Assembly: GCA_963580095.1 (NCBI GenBank)
Contig: CAUZJQ010000012.1
Location: forward strand, 1 to 31,952
DNA length: 31,952 nucleotides
Reading direction: 5' to 3'
Source of the DNA: CAJWLW01 sp963580095
Lineage (GTDB): Bacteria; Verrucomicrobiota; Lentisphaeria; JABSQK01; CAJWLW01
The notes beneath the pieces were generated by a model, which was not told the origin of the DNA, did no database searches, and saw only the letters and a list, made by a program, of their open reading frames with translations. How positions within the stretch are numbered: position 1 is the first letter of the stretch; every line of letters begins with the position of its first letter. Below, piece by piece: positions 23,398-30,422 of this stretch. The position numbers and the translations under genes are program-made.

Positions 23398-24189
23398 CTA
23401 TCGGTTCACATAGTCATTGCCGGCGATGTCTTTGCCGCGGGCGAGCCAGGTTGGATGTTGCTTCACCGACATCAGAAGTTTCAGCTCGGTGCTGAAGTAG
23501 CGCATGGTGTAGCCGCATCGGCGTTTCCGGCTTTTGTTGCCTTTGGCGCCGTGGATGATTCGGGCATCGTGCAGGGAGCATTGGCCGCGTTCGATTTCCA
23601 ATGGCACGGCATGTGATTCGTTGATCATGTCTTCTTTGAAGGCCTTCGAAAAGAGTGATCTCTCATCGTCGTAGTCTTGCAATTCGTAGTCCGGATCGTT
23701 GAAATGCGTACCGGGGATCACTTGCATGCAGCCGTTCTCCAGATTCGAGTCGTCGATTGCCAGCCAGACGGTGACGATCTTGTCCATCGGCTCGATCAAT
23801 GGCTGCCAGTAAAAGCGGTCGTCGTGCCATGGCGTCATCACGTCGTTGCCGGGGTCTTTGCAGATGAAGTGCGAGCTGAAGAGCCCGATGTTCGGGCCAA
23901 CGATGTTTTCCGCCAGATCGAGTACTTCGTCGTCGAGCAGCCATTGCAGGAGCCGCGGTTCCCACAAATGACATTGGTTGAGCCCTGCCAGGTTGCGCTC
24001 GTCCATGCCGACATCGAACGGCGAAGCCGCGTATTTCGCTTGCATATCGGCGACCGGCATTGTCTGCAGTTGCTCGAACAGTTCGGTCAAAGCCGCCAGT
24101 TTGTCGGCCGCCATCACCTGCTGGTGATAGAGGTGGTAGCCGCGCTGGTGGTAGGCTTCGATCTGGCCCTGTGTGAGTAGTGGTTTCAT
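23398..24189 (-). CDS. Phytanoyl-CoA dioxygenase (PhyH) family protein
   Basis: A 263-residue Fe(II)/2-oxoglutarate dioxygenase. The metal triad is H122-D-D124 (TPWHDDRFYW) and H213 (ARIIHGAKGN), with R230 seventeen residues on, the same spacing as in the protein at 3399-4127. VWLAIDDSNLENGCMQVIPGTH (141-162) is the family core. It begins KPLLTQGQIEAYHQRGYHL, the standard N-terminal helix of PhyH proteins, so ATG 24189 is the right start. A promoter with a perfect TATAAT box lies about 63 nt upstream. It is the first gene of a minus-strand group with the HAD phosphatase and Gfo/Idh/MocA protein, and divergent from the TIM-barrel gene at 24348. Substrate unknown. Confidence 0.92.
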   Translation of the reverse strand: MKPLLTQGQIEAYHQRGYHLYHQQVMAADKLAALTELFEQLQTMPVADMQAKYAASPFDVGMDERNLAGLNQCHLWEPRLLQWLLDDEVLDLAENIVGPNIGLFSSHFICKDPGNDVMTPWHDDRFYWQPLIEPMDKIVTVWLAIDDSNLENGCMQVIPGTHFNDPDYELQDYDDERSLFSKAFKEDMINESHAVPLEIERGQCSLHDARIIHGAKGNKSRKRRCGYTMRYFSTELKLLMSVKQHPTWLARGKDIAGNDYVNR

Positions 24190-24251
24190 TCCATCACAAT
24201 ACTACGGGATGTTGGAAAAAACACGGCTTTTCGTGGATGCGGGGGCCTCTG

Positions 24252-24280
24252 ATTATAGCGGGAAAAGATTAGAGGTACAG
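24252..24280 (-). promoter_or_regulatory. Candidate promoter for the 23398-24189 dioxygenase
   Basis: The minus strand carries a perfect -10 box TATAAT (24252-24257). About 17-18 bp upstream is TGTACC, a weak -35 (3 of 6). This leaves an untranslated leader of roughly 55 nt. The same 158-bp divergent gap must also serve the gene at 24348, for which no clear promoter was found. Confidence 0.42.
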
Positions 24281-24347
24281 CTCGAAATCCTAGCTTTGAG
24301 AGATTAAATCACTTAAGTTCTGCCACCTCAACAAAAGGATTTCACAC

Positions 24348-25943
24348 ATGACTGCTTCAAGCAAACCATTCAATTTCATTTACGAAGCAGAGTGGAATGA
24401 CATTCCCTGCTCAGACTATCCGTTGACCCCCGAGCGATGGGTAGCGGAAAGCATCCGGCCGCTGGAGAACTCGCAAGTGGACACGCTGTTCTACAACCTC
24501 TGCTCGAGCGATGGATACGTCTGCGACCTGGACAGTGGGCAGATACTCATGGATAATTGCGAAACGCTGACCGATGCCTGGGTCTGGCGATACCGGGAAA
24601 ATACCAAGAAGCTGATCGCCGCCGATGCCAACCCGCCGAAGCTGGCGGTTGAACACGGTCACCGGCTTGGGCTCAAGGTCATACCGGTCGTCCGCATGAA
24701 CGATATGCACGATATGTTTTACAAGGATGAAGTGAGTAGTTTTAAATTGGAAAACCCCCAGCTGCTGCTGGGGTATGGCAAATACAACGACTGGGAAAGA
24801 GGCGCACAACGCCATCCTAATAAAGAGTCCATGGAGTCCTTCACCTGGGGCGGCTTTGACTTTGCACACCAGGAGGTGCGGGACCACAGGTTCGCGATCA
24901 TCGAGGAGTTCCTGACGCGTTGGGACAACGACGGCGTATCCCTGGATTTCGATCGCGATCCCTGGTTCTTCAGGGAGGCCGGCAAAGAGGACAACGCCGC
25001 ATTGATGACTGACCTCGTGCGGCGGGTTCGCGCCGTCGCCGACGACGTATCCAAAACCCGCGGCCGCCCGCAGTATCTGCATGTCCGCGTGATCCCCGAT
25101 ATGGACATTTGCTGGCAGCGCGGTATGGACGTAAAGACCTGGGTCGAGGAAGGGCTCGTCGATGCCATCTCACCCGGCTGCGGATACATGACGTTTACCC
25201 AAGACCTGGAGCCGTGGCTGGAACTGGTCCGGGACAAGCCCTGCTGGATCTACCCATGCAACAATCATTGGAAACTGCCGGAGGTCACGCGGGCCTGGGC
25301 AAAGCTCATGCTCCAGCGTGGTGCTCACGGTCTGTATCTGTTCAACTGGGGGCATCTGCTCTACGGCTTCGACAAGGATGCCAAGCCGACAAGCGCAAGT
25401 TGCGGCACCGTCTGGTACGATGAAGTACATCCCTGTTACTACGAGGTGATGAGGCAGATCGGCGAGGCCGGGACCATGGATTTCGAAAACGCGACGTATA
25501 ATCTGGAATCCGTTTCCCATGAGCGGCTGCCGGGAGAAAGTGGCGCGAACCAAAGAGAATCCCGCGCCATTGACGCGATCGAGCTGCCGATCGAGTTGAC
25601 GGTTGGACAGCATAGCGTGAATCTTCCGTTCGCTGAAGATTTGAAGGGCGCCAATGAAAAGGGCTTGTCCCCGCAGATGACGCTCAGGCTGAAGATCAGG
25701 AACTACACGGCGCCCGATGAGTTTGACATGAGCATCAATGACCAGAAGATGGATATTACGACAAGAACCTCGAGATCCGTATTTATCATGGACAACGATA
25801 CCTGGGTCGAGTATCCACTATCAGATTCCATGATCGCCTGCGGTGACAATGAATTGACGTGCGACGTCCAGAAGCTGAATCCGCAGATGTCGGTCACACC
25901 CGTATTGATGAATGTTGAACTGGTCGTGATCTATGGGGCGTGA
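24348..25943 (+). CDS. Family-10-glycosidase-like TIM-barrel protein of unknown specificity
   Basis: A 531-residue protein without signal peptide. The first 380 residues look like a (beta/alpha)8 barrel related to putative family-10-type glycosidases: LAVEHGHRLGLKVIPVVRMND, then DNDGVSLDFDRDPWFF with an Asp-rich strand end, HVRVIPDMDICW, and a late HGLYLFNWGHLLYGFD. The remaining 150 residues form a beta-rich C-terminal domain (TLRLKIRNYTAPDEFDMSIN). Nothing identifies a nucleophile with certainty. AAAGGA lies 8 nt before ATG 24348, a good ribosome-binding site. It is followed after about 75 nt by a short hairpin with a T-run. Likely role: carbohydrate-active enzyme or binding protein; the family is hypothetical in most annotations, and the call rests on fold impression. 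Confidence 0.72.
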   Translation: MTASSKPFNFIYEAEWNDIPCSDYPLTPERWVAESIRPLENSQVDTLFYNLCSSDGYVCDLDSGQILMDNCETLTDAWVWRYRENTKKLIAADANPPKLAVEHGHRLGLKVIPVVRMNDMHDMFYKDEVSSFKLENPQLLLGYGKYNDWERGAQRHPNKESMESFTWGGFDFAHQEVRDHRFAIIEEFLTRWDNDGVSLDFDRDPWFFREAGKEDNAALMTDLVRRVRAVADDVSKTRGRPQYLHVRVIPDMDICWQRGMDVKTWVEEGLVDAISPGCGYMTFTQDLEPWLELVRDKPCWIYPCNNHWKLPEVTRAWAKLMLQRGAHGLYLFNWGHLLYGFDKDAKPTSASCGTVWYDEVHPCYYEVMRQIGEAGTMDFENATYNLESVSHERLPGESGANQRESRAIDAIELPIELTVGQHSVNLPFAEDLKGANEKGLSPQMTLRLKIRNYTAPDEFDMSINDQKMDITTRTSRSVFIMDNDTWVEYPLSDSMIACGDNELTCDVQKLNPQMSVTPVLMNVELVVIYGA

Positions 25944-26016
25944 GGGGAGGGCGACGAGCGCGGGCACTGACTGTTTCTCTTCGCGGAACGTTCGGCTCCG
26001 GTGGTTTGATGTGGGA

Positions 26017-26033
26017 GCTACAGTAGCATTTTT
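26017..26033 (+). terminator. Short palindrome plus T-run
   Basis: GCTACAGTAGC (26017-26027) is a palindrome able to form a 4-bp stem with a 3-nt loop and is followed by ATTTTT. It lies 74 nt after the TIM-barrel gene's stop. The stem is short, so it is at best a weak terminator. Confidence 0.3.
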
Positions 26034-26152
26034 CGCGATACGGCGTAACGCTGGGATTTTTGTGTTAGATTATTGCGAGACGACGACCGCGGAGGGCCGT
26101 TGCACGGACCCCGCCAGTGAAGTCGCAACCCGGGAACGAGGAGAACAGTTCC

Positions 26153-26989
26153 ATGGCATACGGCATATCGACGTCGATTCTGGGCCATTTGCCGCTCGAA
26201 CAGGCACTGCGGCGGCTGGCTGCGGGAGGGATCGGGCAGATCGAGATATCGACCGAGCCACCGCACTTTACACCGGGTGCGTACGAGCCGGCCGATGTTC
26301 GCGGCTGGCTCGATGAGCTCGGGCTCAACGCACCGGTGGGCCACGCCTTGTTTGGCATCCCCAATTTCGCTGCGCTCGACGAATCTGAGCGATCACGGTC
26401 GGTCGTTGATGTTGCGGCGTCCCTGGAGCTGCTGGCGGCGATTGGCACTGGAGTGGCCGTCGTCCATCCCACTGGCTATTCATCCGGCTACAATGACGAC
26501 AACCGCTCGGCCTGTGTTGCGCAGTCCCGCAAATCGATGTTTGAGTTGGCGTCTATTGCCGGCGATATCGGTATTCGCCTGGCCTGGGAGAATCTGCCGC
26601 ATCGTGGGGCGCCGCGGCCGTTTCATGATATGAGCGAACTGCGCGCGACAATCGATGACATGCCGGGCCATGTCGGCCTGTGCCTCGACACGACCCATGC
26701 ATTGATTTCCGGTCACGATCCTCTGGGGCAGCTGAACATTGCGGTGGATAGGCTGTTTTCACTGCATCTGCATGACTCGGATGGCGTCGGCGACTCCCAT
26801 TGGGTGCCCGGTCGCGGTATCATCGATTGGCAGCCATTCATCAGACGACTGGACGAACTCGAGTTTGCCGGGCCGCGGACTATTGAAGCAGTGGCGAACG
26901 AAGATAACGCAGATCAGGTCCTGAGCGAAGCTGCACGAGTCGCGGCTTCACAGTTTGGTTGGACGCCTGAGCCTGAAAGCCTGAATTAA
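26153..26989 (+). CDS. Sugar phosphate isomerase/epimerase-type TIM barrel (AP-endonuclease-2 fold)
   Basis: A 278-residue protein of the xylose-isomerase-like TIM-barrel superfamily. It begins MAYGISTSILGHLPLEQAL. It has successive strand ends typical of the metal site: IEISTEPPHF, VVHPTGYSSG, LAWENLPHRG (Glu ligand), VGLCLDTTHALISG (Asp/His ligands), FSLHLHDSDG (His ligand) and a final TIEAVANE (Glu). These enzymes isomerise or epimerise sugars or their keto derivatives, often next to Gfo/Idh/MocA dehydrogenases as in this region. ATG 26153 is chosen over the frame start at 26117 because GAGGAG lies 9 nt upstream and the barrel's first strand begins there. The last residues, PEPESLN, are encoded by CCTGA-type units like the intergenic heptamers nearby. 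Confidence 0.88.
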   Translation: MAYGISTSILGHLPLEQALRRLAAGGIGQIEISTEPPHFTPGAYEPADVRGWLDELGLNAPVGHALFGIPNFAALDESERSRSVVDVAASLELLAAIGTGVAVVHPTGYSSGYNDDNRSACVAQSRKSMFELASIAGDIGIRLAWENLPHRGAPRPFHDMSELRATIDDMPGHVGLCLDTTHALISGHDPLGQLNIAVDRLFSLHLHDSDGVGDSHWVPGRGIIDWQPFIRRLDELEFAGPRTIEAVANEDNADQVLSEAARVAASQFGWTPEPESLN

Positions 26990-27302
26990 GGCGAATGGCG
27001 CCGGAGCGCCGATCGTCATCAGGAAGAGAAATCAGGTTAAATGTCTTGTCTGTGTTACTGCGTTGTCCGCTTTTATTCCAATTCGCAGACAGTACAATTG
27101 TGTATCAGCACACCAGGGTACAGTGAAGAATGGGAAGGCAAGATGCCTGTCATGTTTTGGTGTGCTGGAGTTTTATAAAACAAAGACCGGTGGCGTTTGC
27201 GCGTAGCCGGAAAAATGAAATCTGTCTTTTGTGTTGCGACATGTTTTATAAACCAGTACCCCTTAGTTCCGGTACTCAATCACTCTGAAGGGGAGACTCA
27301 TA
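26990..27302 (+). promoter_or_regulatory. 313-bp inverted-repeat-rich intergenic region / leader of the amidohydrolase operon
   Basis: No gene is seen. Structures in order: GGCGC-CGGA-GCGCC (26997-27010). A 10-bp inverted repeat follows, CAGCACACCA (27106-27115) with TGGTGTGCTG (27158-27167), whose loop contains AGGCA-AGA-TGCCT (27136-27148). Next is the perfect palindrome GTTTTATAAAAC (27170-27181) with a near copy GTTTTATAAACC (27243-27254). Then AGTACC (27255-27260) pairs with GGTACT (27271-27276) just before the AAGGGGAG ribosome-binding site. The region is visibly richer in A/T than its neighbours. It may hold operators and a folded leader. Confidence 0.5.
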
Positions 27303-28295
27303 ATGTCCGACAAACTGCCCGAAGACTATATCCGTGACGAGGATCTAGAGTTTTTCGAGCGTGAGTTGTCCTCCTTCGTGCCTGATCGTGTATTCGACGC
27401 GCATGCCCACATCTGGGACTCAGACCATGGCGAGCAGGTCGTATGGACCGATGGATTTCCTTCGGACGTGAGTCTGGATCTTTATCGCCAGTTCGTTGAT
27501 GTCCTGCATCCGTCCCGGCCGGTATCTGTCCTGTTTTTGAGCCTGCCCTGGAACAAAGAGCGCCGCCACGAAACGAATGAATGGATTGCCCGAAATGTCG
27601 CTCAGGACGCGACCTGCCGTGGTCATTTTTTTATTGAACCCGGGGACGACCCCGACTGGGTGCAGCAGGAGGTTCGTCGCCTCGGTCTTCACGGTCTCAA
27701 GTGTTACTATACGTATGCCTCAGAAACCTGGGAGGCGGACATCCCCGACTACCTGCCCGAGCGTCTGGTAAAAGTCGCCGATGACGAAGGTTGGACGATT
27801 ACCCTGCATATGGTCAAAGCCCGTTGTGTCGCGGACCCGAGCAACCAGCATTGGATTCGTCACTATTGTGAGACCTATCCGAACATGAAACTCATCCTGG
27901 CTCACAGCGCCCGGGGATTTCAACCGAGCCACAATCTCGAGGGCCTGCCTGCGTTACAAGGGCTCGACAATCTTTACTTCGACAGCAGCGCCAATTGCGA
28001 GCCGCACGCTCACGAAGCGATCATCCGGCTTTTCGGACACAAGAAGCTCATGTACGGGTCCGATTTTTACCTCAGCCATCTGCGCGGGCGCACCTTCGGT
28101 GCCAGCGACTCGTTCGTCTGGGTCGAGGAAGATTCACCGGTATGGGATCAGAAGCAGTTGGCCTTTCAACCGTCGCTGATCGGTCACGAGCACCTTCGCT
28201 CGCTGAAGCTGGCCTGCTGGTCTGCCCGTTTGTCGGACAGTGACATCGAAGACATCTTCTGGAACAATGCTGCCGAGCTGTTCGGGGTGGAATAG
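27303..28295 (+). CDS. Amidohydrolase family (amidohydrolase-2-type) protein
   Basis: A 330-residue metal-dependent TIM-barrel hydrolase. Ligand motifs in order: VFDAHAHIWD (30-39, HxH as H34 and H36), TLHMVKARCVADP with the strand-5 His, LILAHSARGFQP with the strand-6 His, and LMYGSDFYLSH with the strand-8 Asp. This is the ACMSD/uronate-type amidohydrolase-2 pattern, whose members hydrolyse or decarboxylate cyclic acids, lactones and related compounds. An excellent ribosome-binding site (AAGGGGAG) lies 8 nt before the ATG. It is the first of three closely spaced plus-strand genes, followed after 59 bp, filled largely by a heptamer repeat, by an aminotransferase. Cytoplasmic, as no signal peptide is present. 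Substrate unknown; lactone or N-acyl hydrolysis feeding the aminotransferase is conceivable. Confidence 0.9.
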   Translation: MSDKLPEDYIRDEDLEFFERELSSFVPDRVFDAHAHIWDSDHGEQVVWTDGFPSDVSLDLYRQFVDVLHPSRPVSVLFLSLPWNKERRHETNEWIARNVAQDATCRGHFFIEPGDDPDWVQQEVRRLGLHGLKCYYTYASETWEADIPDYLPERLVKVADDEGWTITLHMVKARCVADPSNQHWIRHYCETYPNMKLILAHSARGFQPSHNLEGLPALQGLDNLYFDSSANCEPHAHEAIIRLFGHKKLMYGSDFYLSHLRGRTFGASDSFVWVEEDSPVWDQKQLAFQPSLIGHEHLRSLKLACWSARLSDSDIEDIFWNNAAELFGVE

Positions 28296-28298
28296 CCT

Positions 28299-28340
28299 CC
28301 TGAAAGCTGAACCCTGAACCCTGAAACCTGAAACCTGAAA
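28299..28340 (+). repeat. Heptamer tandem repeat (CCTGAAA/C x6)
   Basis: Six consecutive 7-bp units are CCTGAAA, GCTGAAC, CCTGAAC, CCTGAAA, CCTGAAA and CCTGAAA. The array begins 4 nt after the amidohydrolase stop codon and ends just before the aminotransferase's AAGGA ribosome-binding site. The unit differs by one base from the CCTGACA unit at 10395-10422. Confidence 0.92.
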
Positions 28341-28354
28341 TCAAGGAACCCATC

Positions 28355-29278
28355 ATGTCCGACCAACCTACGGCCTATCTGAACGGCGAATTTGTTCATG
28401 CCGACGACTGCAAGCTGCCGATGTTCGATCTGGGTATCGTGATCGGCGCCGCGGTTACCGACCTAGTGCGCACCTTCAACGGCAAACCGTATCGTCTCGA
28501 GGACCATGTCCGGCGTTTCTATCGGTCCTGCAAGTACGCCTGCATCGAGCCGCCCGCGTCGCTGGAAGAGTCGATGAAAATCACCGAGGAACTGGTCGAG
28601 CGTAATCTGCCGGTCTACGAAAATCGTGAACTGGCGGTCGTCTATTACATGACCGCCGGTGTCAATGCGACATATGCCGGCGCTGCGGCCGGTGCCGATC
28701 GGCTGACGCCGACCTACGTGCAACACACGTTCCCGCTGCCGTTCCACGCGTGGTCACACTTCTTTACCGAAGGCGCCCATTGCGTCACGCCGCCGGTTCG
28801 GCATGTGCCGCCGCAAGTATTGAGCAGCAAGATCAAACACCGTAATCGCCTGCACATGTGGATTGGCGACAAGCAGGCCCAGCAGGTTGACCCCAAGGCC
28901 GTGCCGCTTTATATGGATGTCGATGGCAACATTGCCGAAGCGTCCGGCTCGAACTTTCTGATCTACCGTGACGGCACGGTGGTTTCTCCACGGCGCCCGA
29001 ACATGTTGTGGGGCATCAGTGTGCAGACGGTCACTGAGATTCTTGCCGAGATCGATGTGCCGTTTGTCGAAGAGGATATCCAGACCTACGACGTGGTCAA
29101 CGCCGATGAGGCGTGGCTGCCGAGCTCGCCGTATTGTCTGGCGCCGGTGTCCAAGTTCAACGGAACCGAGATCGGTGGTGGTAAACCGGGACCGATGTGG
29201 CGCCGCATTCTCGACCACTGGAGTGGGCTGGTCGGAAAAGATGTGTACAAAGAGATCACCGAAGCACCGACTCCTTGA
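28355..29278 (+). CDS. Class IV PLP-dependent aminotransferase (BCAT/DAAT-like)
   Basis: A 307-residue fold-type-IV aminotransferase. AYLNGEFVHADDCKLPMFDLG opens the protein in the usual way. The PLP lysine is probably K161 in SSKIKHRNRLHMW. E195 in NIAEASGSNFLIY is the conserved Glu that contacts the pyridine nitrogen. The phosphate-binding segment follows as PRRPNMLWGISVQTV. Members transfer the amino group between branched-chain or D-amino acids and 2-oxo acids, or act as 4-amino-4-deoxychorismate lyases; which one applies cannot be read here. AAGGA lies 7-8 nt upstream of the ATG. The gene ends 10 nt before the Asp-box gene, so these two are certainly co-transcribed. It is the central gene of the 27.3-30.4 kb unit. 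Confidence 0.92.
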   Translation: MSDQPTAYLNGEFVHADDCKLPMFDLGIVIGAAVTDLVRTFNGKPYRLEDHVRRFYRSCKYACIEPPASLEESMKITEELVERNLPVYENRELAVVYYMTAGVNATYAGAAAGADRLTPTYVQHTFPLPFHAWSHFFTEGAHCVTPPVRHVPPQVLSSKIKHRNRLHMWIGDKQAQQVDPKAVPLYMDVDGNIAEASGSNFLIYRDGTVVSPRRPNMLWGISVQTVTEILAEIDVPFVEEDIQTYDVVNADEAWLPSSPYCLAPVSKFNGTEIGGGKPGPMWRRILDHWSGLVGKDVYKEITEAPTP

Positions 29279-29288
29279 GGAAGAACGT

Positions 29289-30389
29289 ATGGCTGTTCTG
29301 GACATTCTCGATCATAGCGTTGTTCATATCAATTCGGAACCACACCGGACCAGTGAATATGTTGCGTTGCCGTATGTAGTCGCTTTACCGGATGACACGC
29401 TTCTTTGTACATGCCGTCACGGTACGGCGCGCGAGAGCGCGGACGGCATTGTGAAGCTACACCGCTCCACCGACGGCGGCATGACCTGGCACTGCACGGG
29501 GGCTCTTCTCAAATCGGATGAAACTGCAGCCGGTGCTCAATGGGCGCGGGGCTTCGCGGTGTTGCCCGACGGCGAAGTCGTGGCGGGGGTCAAGGTTTGC
29601 GAACGAATCGAAGAACACGGCGTCAACTTCCAGGTACGTTCACATGATGGCGGCATGTCCTGGTCCGAGGTAGAGGTTGCCGATCCCGAACCGTTCGGCG
29701 CAGTTGCCGGGGTCAGCGAGATGACCGGGCTTGCGGACGGTACAATCATCGCGACGGGCGAGGGCAAGGGCGACGGTGATGTGGCACCTGCAGGCACTAT
29801 GGTGAATCTGATTTCACGCTCGGCGGACGGCGGGCGGACCTGGGACCCTGTGCTGCCGACGCTGGTGAGCAAGAACCCGTTTCATTTCGACATAGACATC
29901 ACCCAGCTGGCAAACGGCCAACTGCTCGCAGCCTACTGGACGCATGATATGGAGACGGATTGTGGTATCAATGTGCATATGTCCACTTCAAGCGACCTCG
30001 GCCGGAGCTGGACGGCAACCCGAGACAGCGGCTTCTGGGGGCAGCGTACGGCCCTGTGTGCGTTACGGAGCGGGCGGGTTCTGGCGGTGACCAACCACCG
30101 GCGAGCGCCATTCGGGATTCGCGCGCACTTGTCGGGAGTCGATGGCACGACATTCAGTGAACCGGACCACATCGAGGTCTGGGGGGTCGAGCCAGCGACC
30201 ATCCGCACGGCACCGGTCCTGGCCGCGAAACAGGATGTCGAGCAGGAAGTGCTGACGTCCTGGCACTTTTTCACGTTTGGTACGCCGTCGATCGCGCAGT
30301 TGTCAGATGGGACAATCGTCGTTGTGTACTATGTCACTGAGGAATCTGTGACCTACGTGCGCTGCTGCCGGATGCGGGAGAACCTCTGA
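29289..30389 (+). CDS. Asp-box (BNR) beta-propeller protein, sialidase-superfamily fold, catalytic role doubtful
   Basis: A 366-residue protein with four Asp-boxes (S/T-x-D-x-G-x-T/S-W) at 59-67, 117-125, 177-185 and 233-241, the signature of six-bladed sialidase-fold propellers. Where sialidases have the RIP motif whose Arg binds the carboxylate, this protein has EYVALPYVVAL (23-33), with no Arg. There is no signal peptide. True exo-sialidases are normally exported, so this looks like a cytoplasmic relative with a changed role, possibly a hydrolase or lyase for another ligand. GAGGAAG ends about 5 nt before ATG 29289 and overlaps the aminotransferase stop, so translation is probably coupled. 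The upstream open frame (from 28968) is the aminotransferase read in another frame. The next gene is convergent. Confidence 0.88.
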   Translation: MAVLDILDHSVVHINSEPHRTSEYVALPYVVALPDDTLLCTCRHGTARESADGIVKLHRSTDGGMTWHCTGALLKSDETAAGAQWARGFAVLPDGEVVAGVKVCERIEEHGVNFQVRSHDGGMSWSEVEVADPEPFGAVAGVSEMTGLADGTIIATGEGKGDGDVAPAGTMVNLISRSADGGRTWDPVLPTLVSKNPFHFDIDITQLANGQLLAAYWTHDMETDCGINVHMSTSSDLGRSWTATRDSGFWGQRTALCALRSGRVLAVTNHRRAPFGIRAHLSGVDGTTFSEPDHIEVWGVEPATIRTAPVLAAKQDVEQEVLTSWHFFTFGTPSIAQLSDGTIVVVYYVTEESVTYVRCCRMRENL

Positions 30390-30407
30390 TTGGGCGCTTG
30401 CTGTACG

Positions 30408-30422
30408 GACGTGTCAAACGTC
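30408..30422. terminator. Hairpin between convergent genes
   Basis: GACGT (30408-30412), a 5-nt loop and ACGTC (30418-30422) form a perfect 5-bp stem in the 33-bp gap between the Asp-box gene and the mannosidase gene. It abuts the mannosidase stop. No T-run is present, so it is a weak bidirectional terminator at best. Confidence 0.3.

Noticed and set aside
28968..29288. Extension of the Asp-box protein upstream to 28968
   Set aside because: This part is the aminotransferase gene read in another frame; GAGGAAG directly precedes ATG 29289.
14219..30389. A sialic-acid cluster (NeuB-like plus sialidase-like genes)
   Set aside because: The two genes lie 14 kb apart on different strands, the NeuB-like protein lacks its SAF domain and the propeller lacks the RIP arginine. 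No lyase, epimerase, transporter or CMP-sialate synthetase is present.
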